From Streptomyces yatensis (lineage in GTDB: Bacteria; Actinomycetota; Actinomycetes; Streptomycetales; Streptomycetaceae), in NCBI RefSeq assembly GCF_018069625.1, contig NZ_CP072941.1, positions 4,154,001-4,218,000 of the forward strand: a stretch of DNA of 64,000 nt, in the 5' to 3' direction. Shown piece after piece: positions 18,069 through 26,123 of this stretch. The notes beneath the pieces are model-generated. The model made no database searches and was not told the origin of the DNA. It saw only the letters and a program-made list of their open reading frames with translations. Each line of letters opens with the position of its first letter. Positions within the stretch are counted from its first letter, which is position 1. The translations under genes were made by a program, and so were the position numbers.

Positions 18069-19232
18069 TCAGCCCAGCGCCTGGCTCAGGTCCATCAGCA
18101 GATCGTCGACCGACTCGATGCCCACCGACAGCCGTACGAGATCGGCCGGCACCTCGAGCGCCGAGCCCGCCGCCGAGGCGTGCGTCATCCGCCCCGGGTG
18201 CTCGATCAGCGACTCGACGCCGCCGAGCGACTCCCCGAGCGTGAACAGCCGGGCCCGGTCGCACACCTCGACCGCCGCCTCTTCGCCGCCCGCGACCTGG
18301 AACGACACCATGCCTCCGAAGGCCCGCATCTGCTTGGCCGCGATCTCGTGGCCCGCGTGCTCCGGCAGCCCCGGGTAGTAGACCCGGGTCACCTTGGGGT
18401 GCGCGGTGAGCATCTCCGCGATCCGCGTGGCGTTGGCGCTGTGCCGGTCCATGCGGACGGCCAGCGTCTTGATGCCGCGCATCACCAGCCAGGCGTCGAA
18501 GGGCCCGGCGATGGCGCCCATCGCGTTCTGGTGGAAGGCGAGTTCGTCCCCGAGGCCGGTGTCGGAGACGACCAGCGCACCGCCGACGACGTCCGAGTGT
18601 CCGCCCATGTACTTGGTGGTGGAGTGCACCACGACGTCCGCGCCGAGCGCGAGCGGCTGCTGGAGGTAGGGGCTGGCGAAGGTGTTGTCCACCACCAGCC
18701 GGGCCCCCGCGGTGCGGGCGATGTCGGCGACGGCGGCGATGTCGGTGATGCCGAGCAGCGGGTTGCTCGGGGTCTCGACCCAGATCACCTTCGTACGGGG
18801 GCGGAGCGCGGCCCGCACGGCCGCCGGGTCGGAGGTGTCGGCGACCGACCACTCCACCCCCCAGCGCTCCACGACCTTGGCGAACAGGCGGAACGTGCCG
18901 CCATAGGCGTCGTCCGGGATGACGACATGGTCGCCCGGCACCAGAAGCGTGCGCAGCAGGCAGTCCTCGGCGGCAAGACCGGACGCGAAGGCGAGGCCGC
19001 GGCGGCCACCCTCCAGCGCCGCCAGGTTCTCCTCCAGCGCGGTGCGGGTGGGGTTGGCGGAACGGCTGTACTCATAGCCGCCCCGCAGACCGCCCACTCC
19101 GTCCTGCTTATAGGTGGAGACCTGGTAGATCGGGGGGACGACGGCGCCGGTGAGCGAGTCGGCCTCCTGGCCCGCGTGGATGGCGAGCGTCTCGAAACTC
19201 TGAGGATGCCCCTCGGGGTGCTGGTGGCTCAT
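18069..19232 (-). CDS. metB: cystathionine gamma-synthase / Cys-Met metabolism PLP enzyme
   Basis: A 387-residue fold-type I PLP enzyme. K207 in VVHSTTKYMGGHSD is the Schiff-base lysine, and the substrate and PLP contacts YEYSRSANPTR, ASGLAAED, WVETPSNPLL and DNTFASPYLQ are all present. The family includes cystathionine gamma-synthase (O-acyl-homoserine plus cysteine to cystathionine) and cystathionine gamma-lyase; actinomycete members of this exact type are usually called gamma-synthase and can do both. The ATG at 19232 is at the usual family start. It lies near msrA and ilvA, both sulfur or aspartate-family amino acid genes, but not in an operon with them. Confidence 0.93.
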   Translation of the reverse strand: MSHQHPEGHPQSFETLAIHAGQEADSLTGAVVPPIYQVSTYKQDGVGGLRGGYEYSRSANPTRTALEENLAALEGGRRGLAFASGLAAEDCLLRTLLVPGDHVVIPDDAYGGTFRLFAKVVERWGVEWSVADTSDPAAVRAALRPRTKVIWVETPSNPLLGITDIAAVADIARTAGARLVVDNTFASPYLQQPLALGADVVVHSTTKYMGGHSDVVGGALVVSDTGLGDELAFHQNAMGAIAGPFDAWLVMRGIKTLAVRMDRHSANATRIAEMLTAHPKVTRVYYPGLPEHAGHEIAAKQMRAFGGMVSFQVAGGEEAAVEVCDRARLFTLGESLGGVESLIEHPGRMTHASAAGSALEVPADLVRLSVGIESVDDLLMDLSQALG

Positions 19233-19295
19233 GAGCCCGAGCGTAACGCCCGACGCGCCCGTGCTGGATTCAACGACCGCCGAGGCGCATAGGCT

Positions 19296-19363
19296 GGACC
19301 ACAAGCCGTTCTGGGCCACCAGCCGTTACGGACCACCAGCCGTTCTGGACCACCAGCCGTTAC
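19296..19363. repeat. four 17 bp tandem repeats in a divergent promoter region
   Basis: Four exact-length 17 bp units at 19296, 19313, 19330 and 19347, of the form ggaccaccagccgttNN, alternate strictly between endings ct and ac, so the true period may be 34 bp. They lie between the divergent metB and membrane-protein genes and end 23 bp before the latter's start codon. They could bind a regulator or simply be a minisatellite. Confidence 0.9.
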
Positions 19364-19386
19364 GGAACTTCACACGGGGACACCTC

Positions 19387-20484
19387 ATGGAGCTTCTGAT
19401 CTTCCTCATCGCCATCGTCATGATCGGCGGGCTGATCGTCATGCCGGCCCTGCGACGGCGGCGCGGGGGCCGCGAGGCCATGCAGGGGGCGATGCGCGCC
19501 TCGGATCCGCAGGAGTACGGCTTCGTACCGCGTGAGCGGCTGGACGTACGGCTGCCCGGCCCGGACCGGCAGCTGATCGACGCCCTGGAGGAGGTCCAGG
19601 CCCGGCAGGACTGGCAGCCGGCCGCCCGCCTGCTCGCCCTCACCGACGCCACCTCGGAGCTGCGCTGGCAGCGGGTGCAGACGCTGGCCGGGGCGGCGGC
19701 CTTCGAGCTCGCCCAGGCCCCCGGCCGGGGCGGGATGTGGCTGCGCACCTGGCGGGTGGCGGCTCCCGAGGACCCGGGGGCTGCGGCGGTGCAGGCGGAG
19801 TTCCTGGTCCGGCAGGCGCTGCTCGACCCGTCCTCGGTCGACTTCCGGATGATCCTGGAGGAGGCCCGGGACGTCTGCCATGAGGCGGCCCGGCTGGCCC
19901 CGGACGACCCGGTGCCGCACATCATCGAGCTCGGCGTCGCCCGCGGTATGGCCTACCGGCAGGCCGACTTCGAGGAGCTGTGGTCCAAGGTCACCAAGCT
20001 CGCCCCGCACCACATGGGCGCCCACCTCGCCGCCCTCCACTACTGGTGCGAGAAGTGGCACGGCTCCCAGGACCGCGCCGACGCCTTCACCCACGCGGCC
20101 GCCGCCTCGGCCCCCGAGAAGAGCCTCCTGCCCGCGCTGCCCCTCTTCGGCGTCTTCGAGCACCTGCCGGAGGCCAACCTCGTGCGCACGCTCTACCGGA
20201 GCGAGGTGATCGTGAAGGCGATCGAGGGCGCGCTCTTCGCCGTCCGCCAGGCCCCCGCCGACCACCCGGTGCTGCCGCACGTCCGCCATCTGCTGGTCTT
20301 CTTCCTGGTCCGGGCGGAGCGGTACGCGGAGGCGCTGGAGCAGCTGCGCCACGTGGACGGCCATGTGGGCGCGGTCCCGTGGTCGTACGGGGCGGATCCG
20401 GCGGCCGAGTACACGGTCTACCGGGCGCTCGCGGTCGCGGGCTGGGAGGGCGGGGGCGGCTCCCCGGCGACGCTGCCTCGGTGA
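19387..20484 (+). CDS. membrane-anchored helical-repeat protein of unknown function
   Basis: A 365-residue protein. Residues 1-19 (MELLIFLIAIVMIGGLIVM) form an N-terminal membrane anchor followed by a basic stop-transfer cluster (RRRRGGR). The remainder is alpha-helical with TPR-like pairs (for example DWQPAARLLALTDATSELRW and AAAASAPEKSLLPALPLFGV), suggesting a cytoplasmic scaffold. I do not recognise a named family with certainty. The ATG at 19387 begins the membrane segment; upstream codons run through the tandem repeat. The stop codon lies inside a second 16 bp repeat. Confidence 0.8.
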   Translation: MELLIFLIAIVMIGGLIVMPALRRRRGGREAMQGAMRASDPQEYGFVPRERLDVRLPGPDRQLIDALEEVQARQDWQPAARLLALTDATSELRWQRVQTLAGAAAFELAQAPGRGGMWLRTWRVAAPEDPGAAAVQAEFLVRQALLDPSSVDFRMILEEARDVCHEAARLAPDDPVPHIIELGVARGMAYRQADFEELWSKVTKLAPHHMGAHLAALHYWCEKWHGSQDRADAFTHAAAASAPEKSLLPALPLFGVFEHLPEANLVRTLYRSEVIVKAIEGALFAVRQAPADHPVLPHVRHLLVFFLVRAERYAEALEQLRHVDGHVGAVPWSYGADPAAEYTVYRALAVAGWEGGGGSPATLPR

Positions 20485-20530
20485 GACGCTGCCGCGGTGA
20501 GTCGCCGCCGCGGTGAGTCGCTGCCGTGGA
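20472..20530. repeat. 16 bp tandem repeat overlapping the stop codon of the preceding gene
   Basis: Three full 16 bp units (20472, 20488, 20504; gctgccgcggtgagtc type) and a partial fourth. The TGA stop of the membrane-anchored protein is part of the first unit, so the other units repeat the last codons and stop context. It lies at the start of the 237 bp gap before msrA, in which I see no gene. Confidence 0.85.
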
Positions 20531-20721
20531 GAGGGGGCGGGCGGCGGAATTCAGACACCCCGAAGCCCGTTGTACCAAGCACACGGCGCGGGGAGACACC
20601 CCGCGCCGTAAGAGCCGCACCAACGCAGGGACCGCACCCGCCCGAGGTAACGCACCCGCCCCGAGGGAAGACCCGCCCGAGGGACCACAGCCGCCAGCCG
20701 TATCCGCATGGGAGCCCAGTG

Positions 20722-21381
20722 ATGTTGTTCAGCCGCCACAAGAACCACCTCCCCACCCCCGAGGAGGCGCTGAAGGGCCGCGCCGAACCGGGCTTCGCCG
20801 TCCCCGACCGCCACACGGTCCTCGGCAACCCGCTGGCCGGCCCGTACCCCGAGGGCCTGGTCGTCGCCGACTTCGGCCTGGGCTGCTTCTGGGGCGCGGA
20901 GCGGAAGTTCTGGCAGGCCCCGGGCGTCTGGACCACCCTCGTCGGCTACCAGGGCGGCCACACCGAGAACCCCACGTACGAGGAGGTCTGCAGCGGCCTC
21001 ACCGGCCACACCGAGGCCGTCCGCGTCGTCTTCGACCCGACCGTCACCTCCTACGCCGCCCTCCTGAAGCTCTTCTGGGAGTCCCACGACCCCACCCAGG
21101 GCTTCCGCCAGGGCAACGACGTCGGCACCCAGTACCGCTCGGCGATCTACGCCCACTCCCCCGAGCAGCAGTCCGAGGCCGAGGCCTCCCGCGCCTCCTA
21201 CCAGTCCGTCCTGACGGGCTCCGGCTACGGCGAGATCACCACCGAGATCCTCCCGGCGGGCCCCTTCTACCCGGCCGAGGCATATCACCAGCAGTATCTT
21301 GACCGCAACAAAAACGGCTACTGCGGCATTGGTGGGACTGGTGTTGCCTGCCCGATCGGCGTGGCCCCGGCGGATGGCTAG
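20722..21381 (+). CDS. msrA: peptide-methionine (S)-S-oxide reductase MsrA (3' end replaced by element DNA)
   Basis: A 219-residue MsrA that reduces methionine S-sulfoxide in proteins using thioredoxin. The catalytic cysteine is C55 in GLGCFWGAE. The substrate site includes VGYQGGH, and two cysteines in the C-terminal [15 protein letters not shown] act in disulfide resolution. The ATG at 20722 has GGAG seven bases upstream. From about position 21297 codon use changes abruptly to low-GC choices (cttgaccgcaacaaaaac), whereas the rest of the gene ends codons almost always in C or G. That final segment is best explained as supplied by the integrated element downstream; other msrA 3' ends are found at 26.2 and 27.0 kb. 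The protein is complete and probably functional. Confidence 0.95.
   Translation: MLFSRHKNHLPTPEEALKGRAEPGFAVPDRHTVLGNPLAGPYPEGLVVADFGLGCFWGAERKFWQAPGVWTTLVGYQGGHTENPTYEEVCSGLTGHTEAVRVVFDPTVTSYAALLKLFWESHDPTQGFRQGNDVGTQYRSAIYAHSPEQQSEAEASRASYQSVLTGSGYGEITTEILPAGPFYPAEAYHQQYLDRNKNGYCGIGGTGVACPIGVAPADG
21282..21297 (+). other. left attachment site (attL) of the integrated element, within msrA
   Basis: The 16 bp atatcaccagcagtat inside msrA matches atataaccagcagtac at 26124-26139, next to the integrase gene, with two mismatches; accagcagta is identical. Left of it the sequence is GC-rich msrA; right of it the codon use changes. The match is inferred to be the crossover core. Confidence 0.7.
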
Positions 21382-21534
21382 TCCGCCCGGTACGGACGGC
21401 CGTGTTGGCCTGTTCGCGCAACGGCCCAAGATCGTGCGTCAGCAGTGCCCCAGCAACGGGCACGGAGTGCCTGACTGGCGAACTGGCCTGTTTCCGCAGC
21501 GTTCCGGCCGATGAGGGGCTCTGCGTGCATGACA

Positions 21535-21550
21535 GTGACGTACGCGTCAC
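21535..21550. promoter_or_regulatory. palindrome upstream of the element's membrane-protein gene
   Basis: gtgacg and cgtcac form 6 bp arms around the spacer tacg. It is 13 bp before the likely start of the following gene, a position suited to an operator. The XRE/TPR regulator encoded by the same element is a possible binder; this is inference. Confidence 0.4.
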
Positions 21551-21562
21551 AACATGCACTGC

Positions 21563-21979
21563 ATGGCGACTTCGGGGGCACGAAGCAAGGCGCTGGGTGG
21601 GCTGGGCCAGTGGTGGGGAGTTCTGGCAGGTCTGCTGCTCATCGCGGCGTGGATCAACTCCTCTGCCGGGCCAGCCGTAGTGATCGCGCTCTCGGCGCTC
21701 ACAGTCGCATGGTGCCTCTTCCAGGCGCCTGTGACATGTGGCGCTCCGGTACGCGGCCGTGACGACGGTTGCCGGAACAACGCGTCTGGCATCCTTCTCG
21801 GATGTCACATCCGTCAGCACCGCTGGCAGAAGCTGAAAATGCTCATCCTCCGTCGTCAGGTCCGTCAATTCTGCGCGGGCCTGTTCTCCGACGGAAAGGC
21901 CACCGTCGTCACCCTGGCAGGGGTAGGCAGCTTCGTGTCGGGCCTTGTCGCCCTTGTCCCCGGTGTCGTCGTGCACTGA
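21563..21979 (+). CDS. small membrane protein of mobile-element type
   Basis: A 138-residue protein with two N-terminal transmembrane helices in one hairpin (about residues 10-52, WWGVLAGLLLIAAWI then VVIALSALTVAWCLF), a cysteine-containing cytoplasmic or outer stretch (CGAPVRGRDDGCRNNASG and GCHIRQHRWQKLKM) and a C-terminal hydrophobic helix (LAGVGSFVSGLVALV). I have the impression that similar proteins occur scattered in streptomycete genomes and plasmids, but I know no function. The start is uncertain: ATGs at 21554 and 21563 both lack a clear ribosome site. It is the first gene inside the left border of the element. Confidence 0.7.
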   Translation: MATSGARSKALGGLGQWWGVLAGLLLIAAWINSSAGPAVVIALSALTVAWCLFQAPVTCGAPVRGRDDGCRNNASGILLGCHIRQHRWQKLKMLILRRQVRQFCAGLFSDGKATVVTLAGVGSFVSGLVALVPGVVVH

Positions 21980-22055
21980 TCAATACGCACAAGCCCGCGC
22001 CGGACGCCCCTGGCCACGGATGATGTGGGGCGTCCGGCTACTCGCACGTCGGCCT

Positions 22056-23405
22056 TTAGGCGGCGACCAGTTCTCGCGCTCGTTCGTTGAAGTCGGCAAC
22101 CAAACGGTGCCTGCCGAACGGTTTCATGCGCTTCTGCAAGTCCTGGACTGCCTCGACCGCTCGCGACGACTTGACCTGCTGCGTGAGAGAGATCGTCCGT
22201 ACTCCCGCAGCGTGCGCCGCTTCCAGGTCCTTGCCCTGGAGATGCGAGGCAGCCAGCGCCGCATGGGACATGGCGCCCCGGCGCGCACGCTTCTGCTTAC
22301 GAGCGTGGTCGATTGACCTGCGGGCATGCTCCTTGGCGTCCTCCGGCTCACCAAGATCGCGGAAGGTGTTGGCGTGCTCCCCATGCAGGTACGCCGGGTC
22401 GATGAAAGTGGCCCACTCCTGTTCCTCCCCGGGGCGCACGCTCTCGTACGAAGTCTCCGACTTCGCGACCGCCGACACTGCCGCACGCTTGTCACCGAGC
22501 TTGGCGCAAGCGCGAGCCTCCAGCGCCCAGAGATCGGCCAGGCATGCAGGGGATGCCGACTTGGTGAGTCCTGCGCGGCCCGACTGGGCGAGCCTTCGAC
22601 CCTCCTCGGGATGCCCAAGAAGCGTGGCCTGATCCGCCATCCCGGCCAGCACATGCGCGCCGAGGGCCGGGTTACGCGACTCCTCGGCGAGACGGAGCGA
22701 CTGGATCAGGTAGCGCTGCGCCGCCCCGTGCTCCCCGTTGTCGTACGCCATCCAACCCAGCAGATACGTCTGCTCGGCGGCGGCCTCGCAGAGAGCACGC
22801 CGAACCCGCTCGGTGTGGGTGCGACGGAGCAGCGGGAACACATGGGCGTTCATGTACGCGGCCAAGGTGAGGCGGCCCGATCCGCCCCCCTGGAAGATGT
22901 CCATCTCCTGGAAGACGCTGAACATGTTCCGAACGGCGCTGACGTCCTCCAGCCTCACCCGGGGTCCGGGCTTGGGCTGCTGGTCGAGCGTGCTCAACAG
23001 CCAGTCCCGGCTTGGTCCGATGCCCGCCACGGCGGCGAACGGTGCTGAGGCCAAGAACTTACGACGGTCCACGTCGGCCCTCCCCAAGTCGGCAACGGCT
23101 TCCACGGTAGCCAGGAAGGAAGGGCTGTACACAAGCCCTCTGTCCGCCGTCGCGCTGTCGCCGAGCCCCAGATCGTAGGTCGTGACTCGGTAGCCCATGG
23201 CCGCTGAGAACACATCCGTCAGGATGTCGGGTACCGGGGGCCGGGGTTGTTCTCCGGTCAGCCAGCGTCGAACGCTCGTGGCATCCGGGGCAATATGTGG
23301 CTGTCCCCATTGCTTGGCTTGAACTCTTGTTCGTCGGGCTAACTCGCCTTGACTCATTCCCGATCGATCCAGCCAATCGAACAGCTTTTCGTTCGGCGTT
23401 TTCAT
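22056..23405 (-). CDS. XRE-type regulator with tetratricopeptide-like repeats
   Basis: A 449-residue protein. Residues 1-60 form a helix-turn-helix (LFDWLDRSGMSQGELARRTR; PDATSVRRWLTGEQPR). Residues 114-130 contain a Tat-like RRKFLASAPFAAVAG segment that is common inside this streptomycete regulator family and is not at the N terminus, so it is unlikely to be an export signal. The C-terminal 250 residues are TPR-like helical pairs (YLIQSLRLAEESRNPALGAH; EHANTFRDLGEPEDAKEHAR). Such proteins usually pair with small downstream partners and sense unknown signals. It is divergent from the 26-codon leader and the 94-residue gene, whose expression it probably controls. Confidence 0.85.
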   Translation of the reverse strand: MKTPNEKLFDWLDRSGMSQGELARRTRVQAKQWGQPHIAPDATSVRRWLTGEQPRPPVPDILTDVFSAAMGYRVTTYDLGLGDSATADRGLVYSPSFLATVEAVADLGRADVDRRKFLASAPFAAVAGIGPSRDWLLSTLDQQPKPGPRVRLEDVSAVRNMFSVFQEMDIFQGGGSGRLTLAAYMNAHVFPLLRRTHTERVRRALCEAAAEQTYLLGWMAYDNGEHGAAQRYLIQSLRLAEESRNPALGAHVLAGMADQATLLGHPEEGRRLAQSGRAGLTKSASPACLADLWALEARACAKLGDKRAAVSAVAKSETSYESVRPGEEQEWATFIDPAYLHGEHANTFRDLGEPEDAKEHARRSIDHARKQKRARRGAMSHAALAASHLQGKDLEAAHAAGVRTISLTQQVKSSRAVEAVQDLQKRMKPFGRHRLVADFNERARELVAA

Positions 23406-23561
23406 GATTCACGGCCTTCGGTCATGAACGAATGCGGAACCAACACCTTTCAACACCCCTACAGGCGCTACCCGCTGAAGTGCCACAGGGGTTGCCTAGG
23501 TGTACCCCCGCGACCGGGCGAACGGTCCGGGGGCGTGGTCAACGCTGCGAGGAGCGCCAAC

Positions 23562-23642
23562 ATGAGAGAGCGTATCGCCGGTCGGGTCGAACAGTCGTCG
23601 TTGTTCGCACATCGCTGTACCGGGCCAGAGGTGGTGAGCTGA
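23562..23642 (+). CDS. 26-residue leader peptide ORF coupled to the next gene
   Basis: An ATG with a strong GAGGAG eight bases upstream opens a 26-codon frame (MRERIAGRVEQSSLFAHRC then TGPEVVS) whose TGA overlaps the next gene's ATG (TGATG at 23640-23644). The ribosome site in front of the second gene is weak, so translation of the leader would drive it. It is also possible that the leader is itself a functional micropeptide; it has one cysteine and no membrane segment. Confidence 0.6.
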   Translation: MRERIAGRVEQSSLFAHRCTGPEVVS

Positions 23643-23926
23643 TGAGCGCACGCCCCCGACTTCTCCCCTGGTCCGATCCGAGTGGCAAGCCGTGCTACCT
23701 CGCCACCGATCACCACGGTTACGTCTCGCAGGTCGCCGACGAGATGGAGGACGTACAGCTCCGCACAGGAACGGAACTCCTCGCTATCGGCCGGGAGATG
23801 CTGAACGAAAAGAAGGTGAGCGCCGGAGAATTACGGTTTCTTGGAAACCGTCTCTGCGAAGCGCTACGCGATGCTCTGCGGGTGGCCGAGAGCAGAGGCA
23901 AGCGGCTGCCCGAACCCGAGGAGTGA
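23642..23926 (+). CDS. 94-residue hypothetical protein of the XRE/TPR-regulator neighbourhood
   Basis: A soluble, acidic 94-residue protein: an N-terminal beta-like part (RPRLLPWSDPSGKPCYLATD) and two helices (QLRTGTELLAIGREMLNEKK and LRFLGNRLCEALRDALRVAE). It starts at the overlapping TGATG after the leader ORF. Proteins of this kind are commonly found divergent from XRE/TPR regulators in streptomycetes; I do not know the function. Confidence 0.75.
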   Translation: MSARPRLLPWSDPSGKPCYLATDHHGYVSQVADEMEDVQLRTGTELLAIGREMLNEKKVSAGELRFLGNRLCEALRDALRVAESRGKRLPEPEE

Positions 23927-24370
23927 GGCGCGGTGCCCGGTCGGTGCGCCGTGGGCACGCCGCCGGCCGTAGAGGCTTTGGACCGGAGCTGCCACGGGGC
24001 GAGGGAACAGGGGGCCTTACGCTGGCCCGGCGAATCGGGCGGGTCTGTGATCCTGCCCGCGTTTGCGACCGATCGGCCCCCTGTTCTTCGAGGCTCGCCC
24101 CGTGGTGGCTGTCCAAAGCCTCGGAGGCCGTCGGCCACCAGCCACAAAGCGCCAGCCCCGACAGACGGATGGGCGTGTCCGCGCTCCTCAAGATGCGCTG
24201 GCAATGCGGGCGGTGGGCGCCCGGCGGGACCGGCCGCCAGGCCGCAGCCCGGCGAGGCGGCCAGACCGCCCGGCGCGCCGCAAGGCGCGCCCTTGAGTAA
24301 GTGAAGACGGTTTCCGCATGGCAAGCGAGGAAATAGCGCATAACTTCCATGGGCAGCAGGGGTGCGACAC
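23927..24370. other. 444 bp non-coding region with strong secondary structure
   Basis: Open frames exist on both strands but none has both a ribosome site and protein-like composition. The left half contains a long imperfect inverted repeat (annotated separately). The right half holds GC-rich sequence ending in ggcgcgccgcaaggcgcgcc (24274-24293), an 8 bp hairpin with a GCAA tetraloop, followed by a lower-GC stretch before the 53-residue gene. Confidence 0.6.
23972..24122. repeat. large three-block inverted repeat (possible structured RNA or DNA origin)
   Basis: The left arm (23972-24016) and right arm (24075-24122) pair in three blocks: gaggctttggac (12 bp), ccacggggcgag (12 bp) and aacagggggcc (11 bp), separated by short bulges. 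The 58 bp between the arms contains a smaller hairpin (cgggcggg with cctgcccg). No gene explains it. In streptomycete plasmids comparable folds serve as single-strand origins, transfer loci or incompatibility RNAs; which of these applies here is unknown. Confidence 0.8.
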
Positions 24371-24532
24371 ATGACCCATATCAGCGCCCGCGAATGGGGA
24401 CGAAAGCAAGCGGCCAACGCTCCCGCTTGGAGCGAAGAACGATGGCGCCGCATATCCAGGATACTCGGCGTTGATCTCGTGGAAGACGATCGGCGAGATC
24501 ACAAATCGAGAGGGAAGCATAAACGAAGGTAA
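24371..24532 (+). CDS. 53-residue basic protein of mobile-element type
   Basis: An ATG at 24371 opens a 53-codon frame (MTHISAREWGRKQAANAPAW at the N terminus) ending in a Lys/Arg-rich tail (RDHKSRGKHKRR). The pattern of two tryptophans, a basic helix (SEERWRRISRILGV) and a charged end looks like the small proteins I associate with actinophages and integrative elements upstream of site-specific recombinase genes. A short helix-turn-helix is possible. A perfect hairpin terminator follows 14 bp after the stop. Confidence 0.65.
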   Translation: MTHISAREWGRKQAANAPAWSEERWRRISRILGVDLVEDDRRDHKSRGKHKRR

Positions 24533-24546
24533 CGCAGCGAATACCA

Positions 24547-24575
24547 AAGAGGGGCGCAACCATCGCGCCCCTCTT
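24547..24575. terminator. bidirectional terminator between the 53-residue gene and the integrase gene
   Basis: A perfect 11 bp inverted repeat, aagaggggcgc and its complement, with the loop aaccatc. The arms end in AA/TT tracts, so it can act as an intrinsic terminator in both directions. It sits between the converging 53-residue gene and the integrase gene (13 bp from the latter's stop). Confidence 0.9.
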
Positions 24576-24588
24576 CGCCGTATTGAGG

Positions 24589-26076
24589 CTAGCTTTCCGT
24601 CCACTTGGGAACGAGGAGGTCGGGGTTAAATGGGCGCCTACCCCCTCCGCCGACTGGAAGAACGATCACAGCATGCAGTGCTTCGCGGATGAGAGCACGC
24701 TTCTGGGCCATGTCGAGCTTTCCCGAATACCACTGCTCCCGGACGTCCTCTGTGACCACTGAAGCACGCTGAACCTGCAAGGCGTGCTGCGTCCGCTCCT
24801 TGCGAAGTACCTTGATCCGGGACTCCATCTTGTGGTTCTCCGGAAAGAACAGCTCATCCGAGATCTGGTCTTCCTGCCAAGCCTGCAACATCTTCCGCTG
24901 CTTGACCATGAGGCGATCAAGTTCCTCCTGCCCACCCCACTCGGCATCTAGCTGAGTCTTGGCCGCAGTACGCTCCTCCAGCTTCGCCAGGACCGATTCC
25001 GTGATGTACTCGTCGACCTTGGCGCCGTTCCGGGCACTTCCACCACAGCCACCCATGGACCGGCTCGGGCACTGGTAAACGTATCCGCCTGAGAGATCCG
25101 GCCTGGCACTCACCCGTAAAGGGGCGTTACATATCTGCCCGTCCCCTTTTGGCTTCCCGCATCGAAGAATCCCCGTGAGGAGGTACGAGGGAGTGCGGTA
25201 GTCCGTGACCGTACCGTCCGCTTTGATGTTAGGTCCAATCCGCGCCGAAAAGAGAGCGTCGATGGCCATCCATTCCTTCGGCGTAATAATGGACTCCCAT
25301 TTACCGACTACAGGGAGGCCGTTGGCATCTCGCACCAACTCCCCATTGTGTTTACGCCAGCCGCACAGCCGAGGATTCCATAGTGCCAGCTTGAGTGACC
25401 GGCTTCGCCATTCGTTGCCATGGACCGTCCGCACCCCCGCGTCATTCCATCGCAGTTGAATGGAGTGCAAGGATTTCCCTGCGATCACATCCCGTGCAGC
25501 TTCGGCCAGAAGTGCGGCCTCTTCTGGCTCAAGCGTTAGCTTGTCATCCGTCCACCCAAACGGGCGTTTCCCCCCGACGGGGATTCCCTCCTCTGCCCGT
25601 CGCCGATGCGAGCGACGAGTACGCCGCTTGATCTTGCGCACTTCGGCCTTGGCGATGACCACCCCGAAGAGCCCCATGGATTCGACGTCTTCGTTGTAAA
25701 GGTCCTTGAGCCCCTTGGCGTCCGCGTACACCCGCCCGTCCTCATAGGTCAGGGCATCCACGAAGCGCTCGTAGTCGCCGACGCGCCGCACCAATCGGTC
25801 ATCCGCAACGACGATCGCGCCACGCACCGGCTGGCCATCCGGGAGATGTCCGGCCTTGAGCGCCCTCAGCATGGCCTCGAAGTCGGGCCGCACAAGATCG
25901 GCTTTGGCCGCTGAAAGATCGTTGTCCGTGTAGTAGTGAACGATCTTCAGGCCCAGCGTTGCAGCCGTCTCGTCGTTCACCCTGTGCTGATCTTCGACTC
26001 CGTGCCCATCCCTGGCCAGATCTGCGGAGATCCGCGCGTAGGCCACCACCGGCACTAACTGAGCGTCGTTGGTCAT
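24589..26076 (-). CDS. large serine recombinase (phage-type integrase)
   Basis: A 495-residue large serine integrase. The catalytic domain holds the nucleophile S17 in VVAYARIS with R15. Conserved arginines follow in VVADDRLVRRVGDYERFV. The recombinase domain starts near IKRRTRRSHRRRAEEGIPVG. A zinc ribbon comprises two cysteines in LRCGKPKGDGQIC and two in YQCPSRSMGGCGG, and a coiled coil of about 60 residues follows. This is the standard order for integrases that recombine short attP and attB sites without accessory proteins. The ATG at 26076 has GGGGG four bases upstream; the ATG at 26094 has none. The gene ends 52 bp from the right border of the element. Such integrases often target protein-coding genes, here msrA. 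Confidence 0.95.
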   Translation of the reverse strand: MTNDAQLVPVVAYARISADLARDGHGVEDQHRVNDETAATLGLKIVHYYTDNDLSAAKADLVRPDFEAMLRALKAGHLPDGQPVRGAIVVADDRLVRRVGDYERFVDALTYEDGRVYADAKGLKDLYNEDVESMGLFGVVIAKAEVRKIKRRTRRSHRRRAEEGIPVGGKRPFGWTDDKLTLEPEEAALLAEAARDVIAGKSLHSIQLRWNDAGVRTVHGNEWRSRSLKLALWNPRLCGWRKHNGELVRDANGLPVVGKWESIITPKEWMAIDALFSARIGPNIKADGTVTDYRTPSYLLTGILRCGKPKGDGQICNAPLRVSARPDLSGGYVYQCPSRSMGGCGGSARNGAKVDEYITESVLAKLEERTAAKTQLDAEWGGQEELDRLMVKQRKMLQAWQEDQISDELFFPENHKMESRIKVLRKERTQHALQVQRASVVTEDVREQWYSGKLDMAQKRALIREALHAVIVLPVGGGGRRPFNPDLLVPKWTES

Positions 26077-26123
26077 GCTGCCCCCTGTAGTCATCCCAGA
26101 GAAATACTGCCCGAGAAATAGGA

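Noticed and set aside
19360..20364. 334-codon minus-strand frame opposite the membrane-anchored protein
   Set aside because: No motif; the plus strand has a clear membrane anchor and helical repeats.
20472..20530. CRISPR-like array
   Set aside because: The direct repeats here and in the other arrays abut with no unique spacers, so they are tandem repeats and not CRISPR; no cas genes are present.
23719..24453. Open frames on both strands across the inverted-repeat region of the element
   Set aside because: Their translations are Pro/Arg/Gly-rich, they read through the hairpin arms, and they have no well-spaced ribosome site. I treat the region as non-coding, though conservation would need checking.
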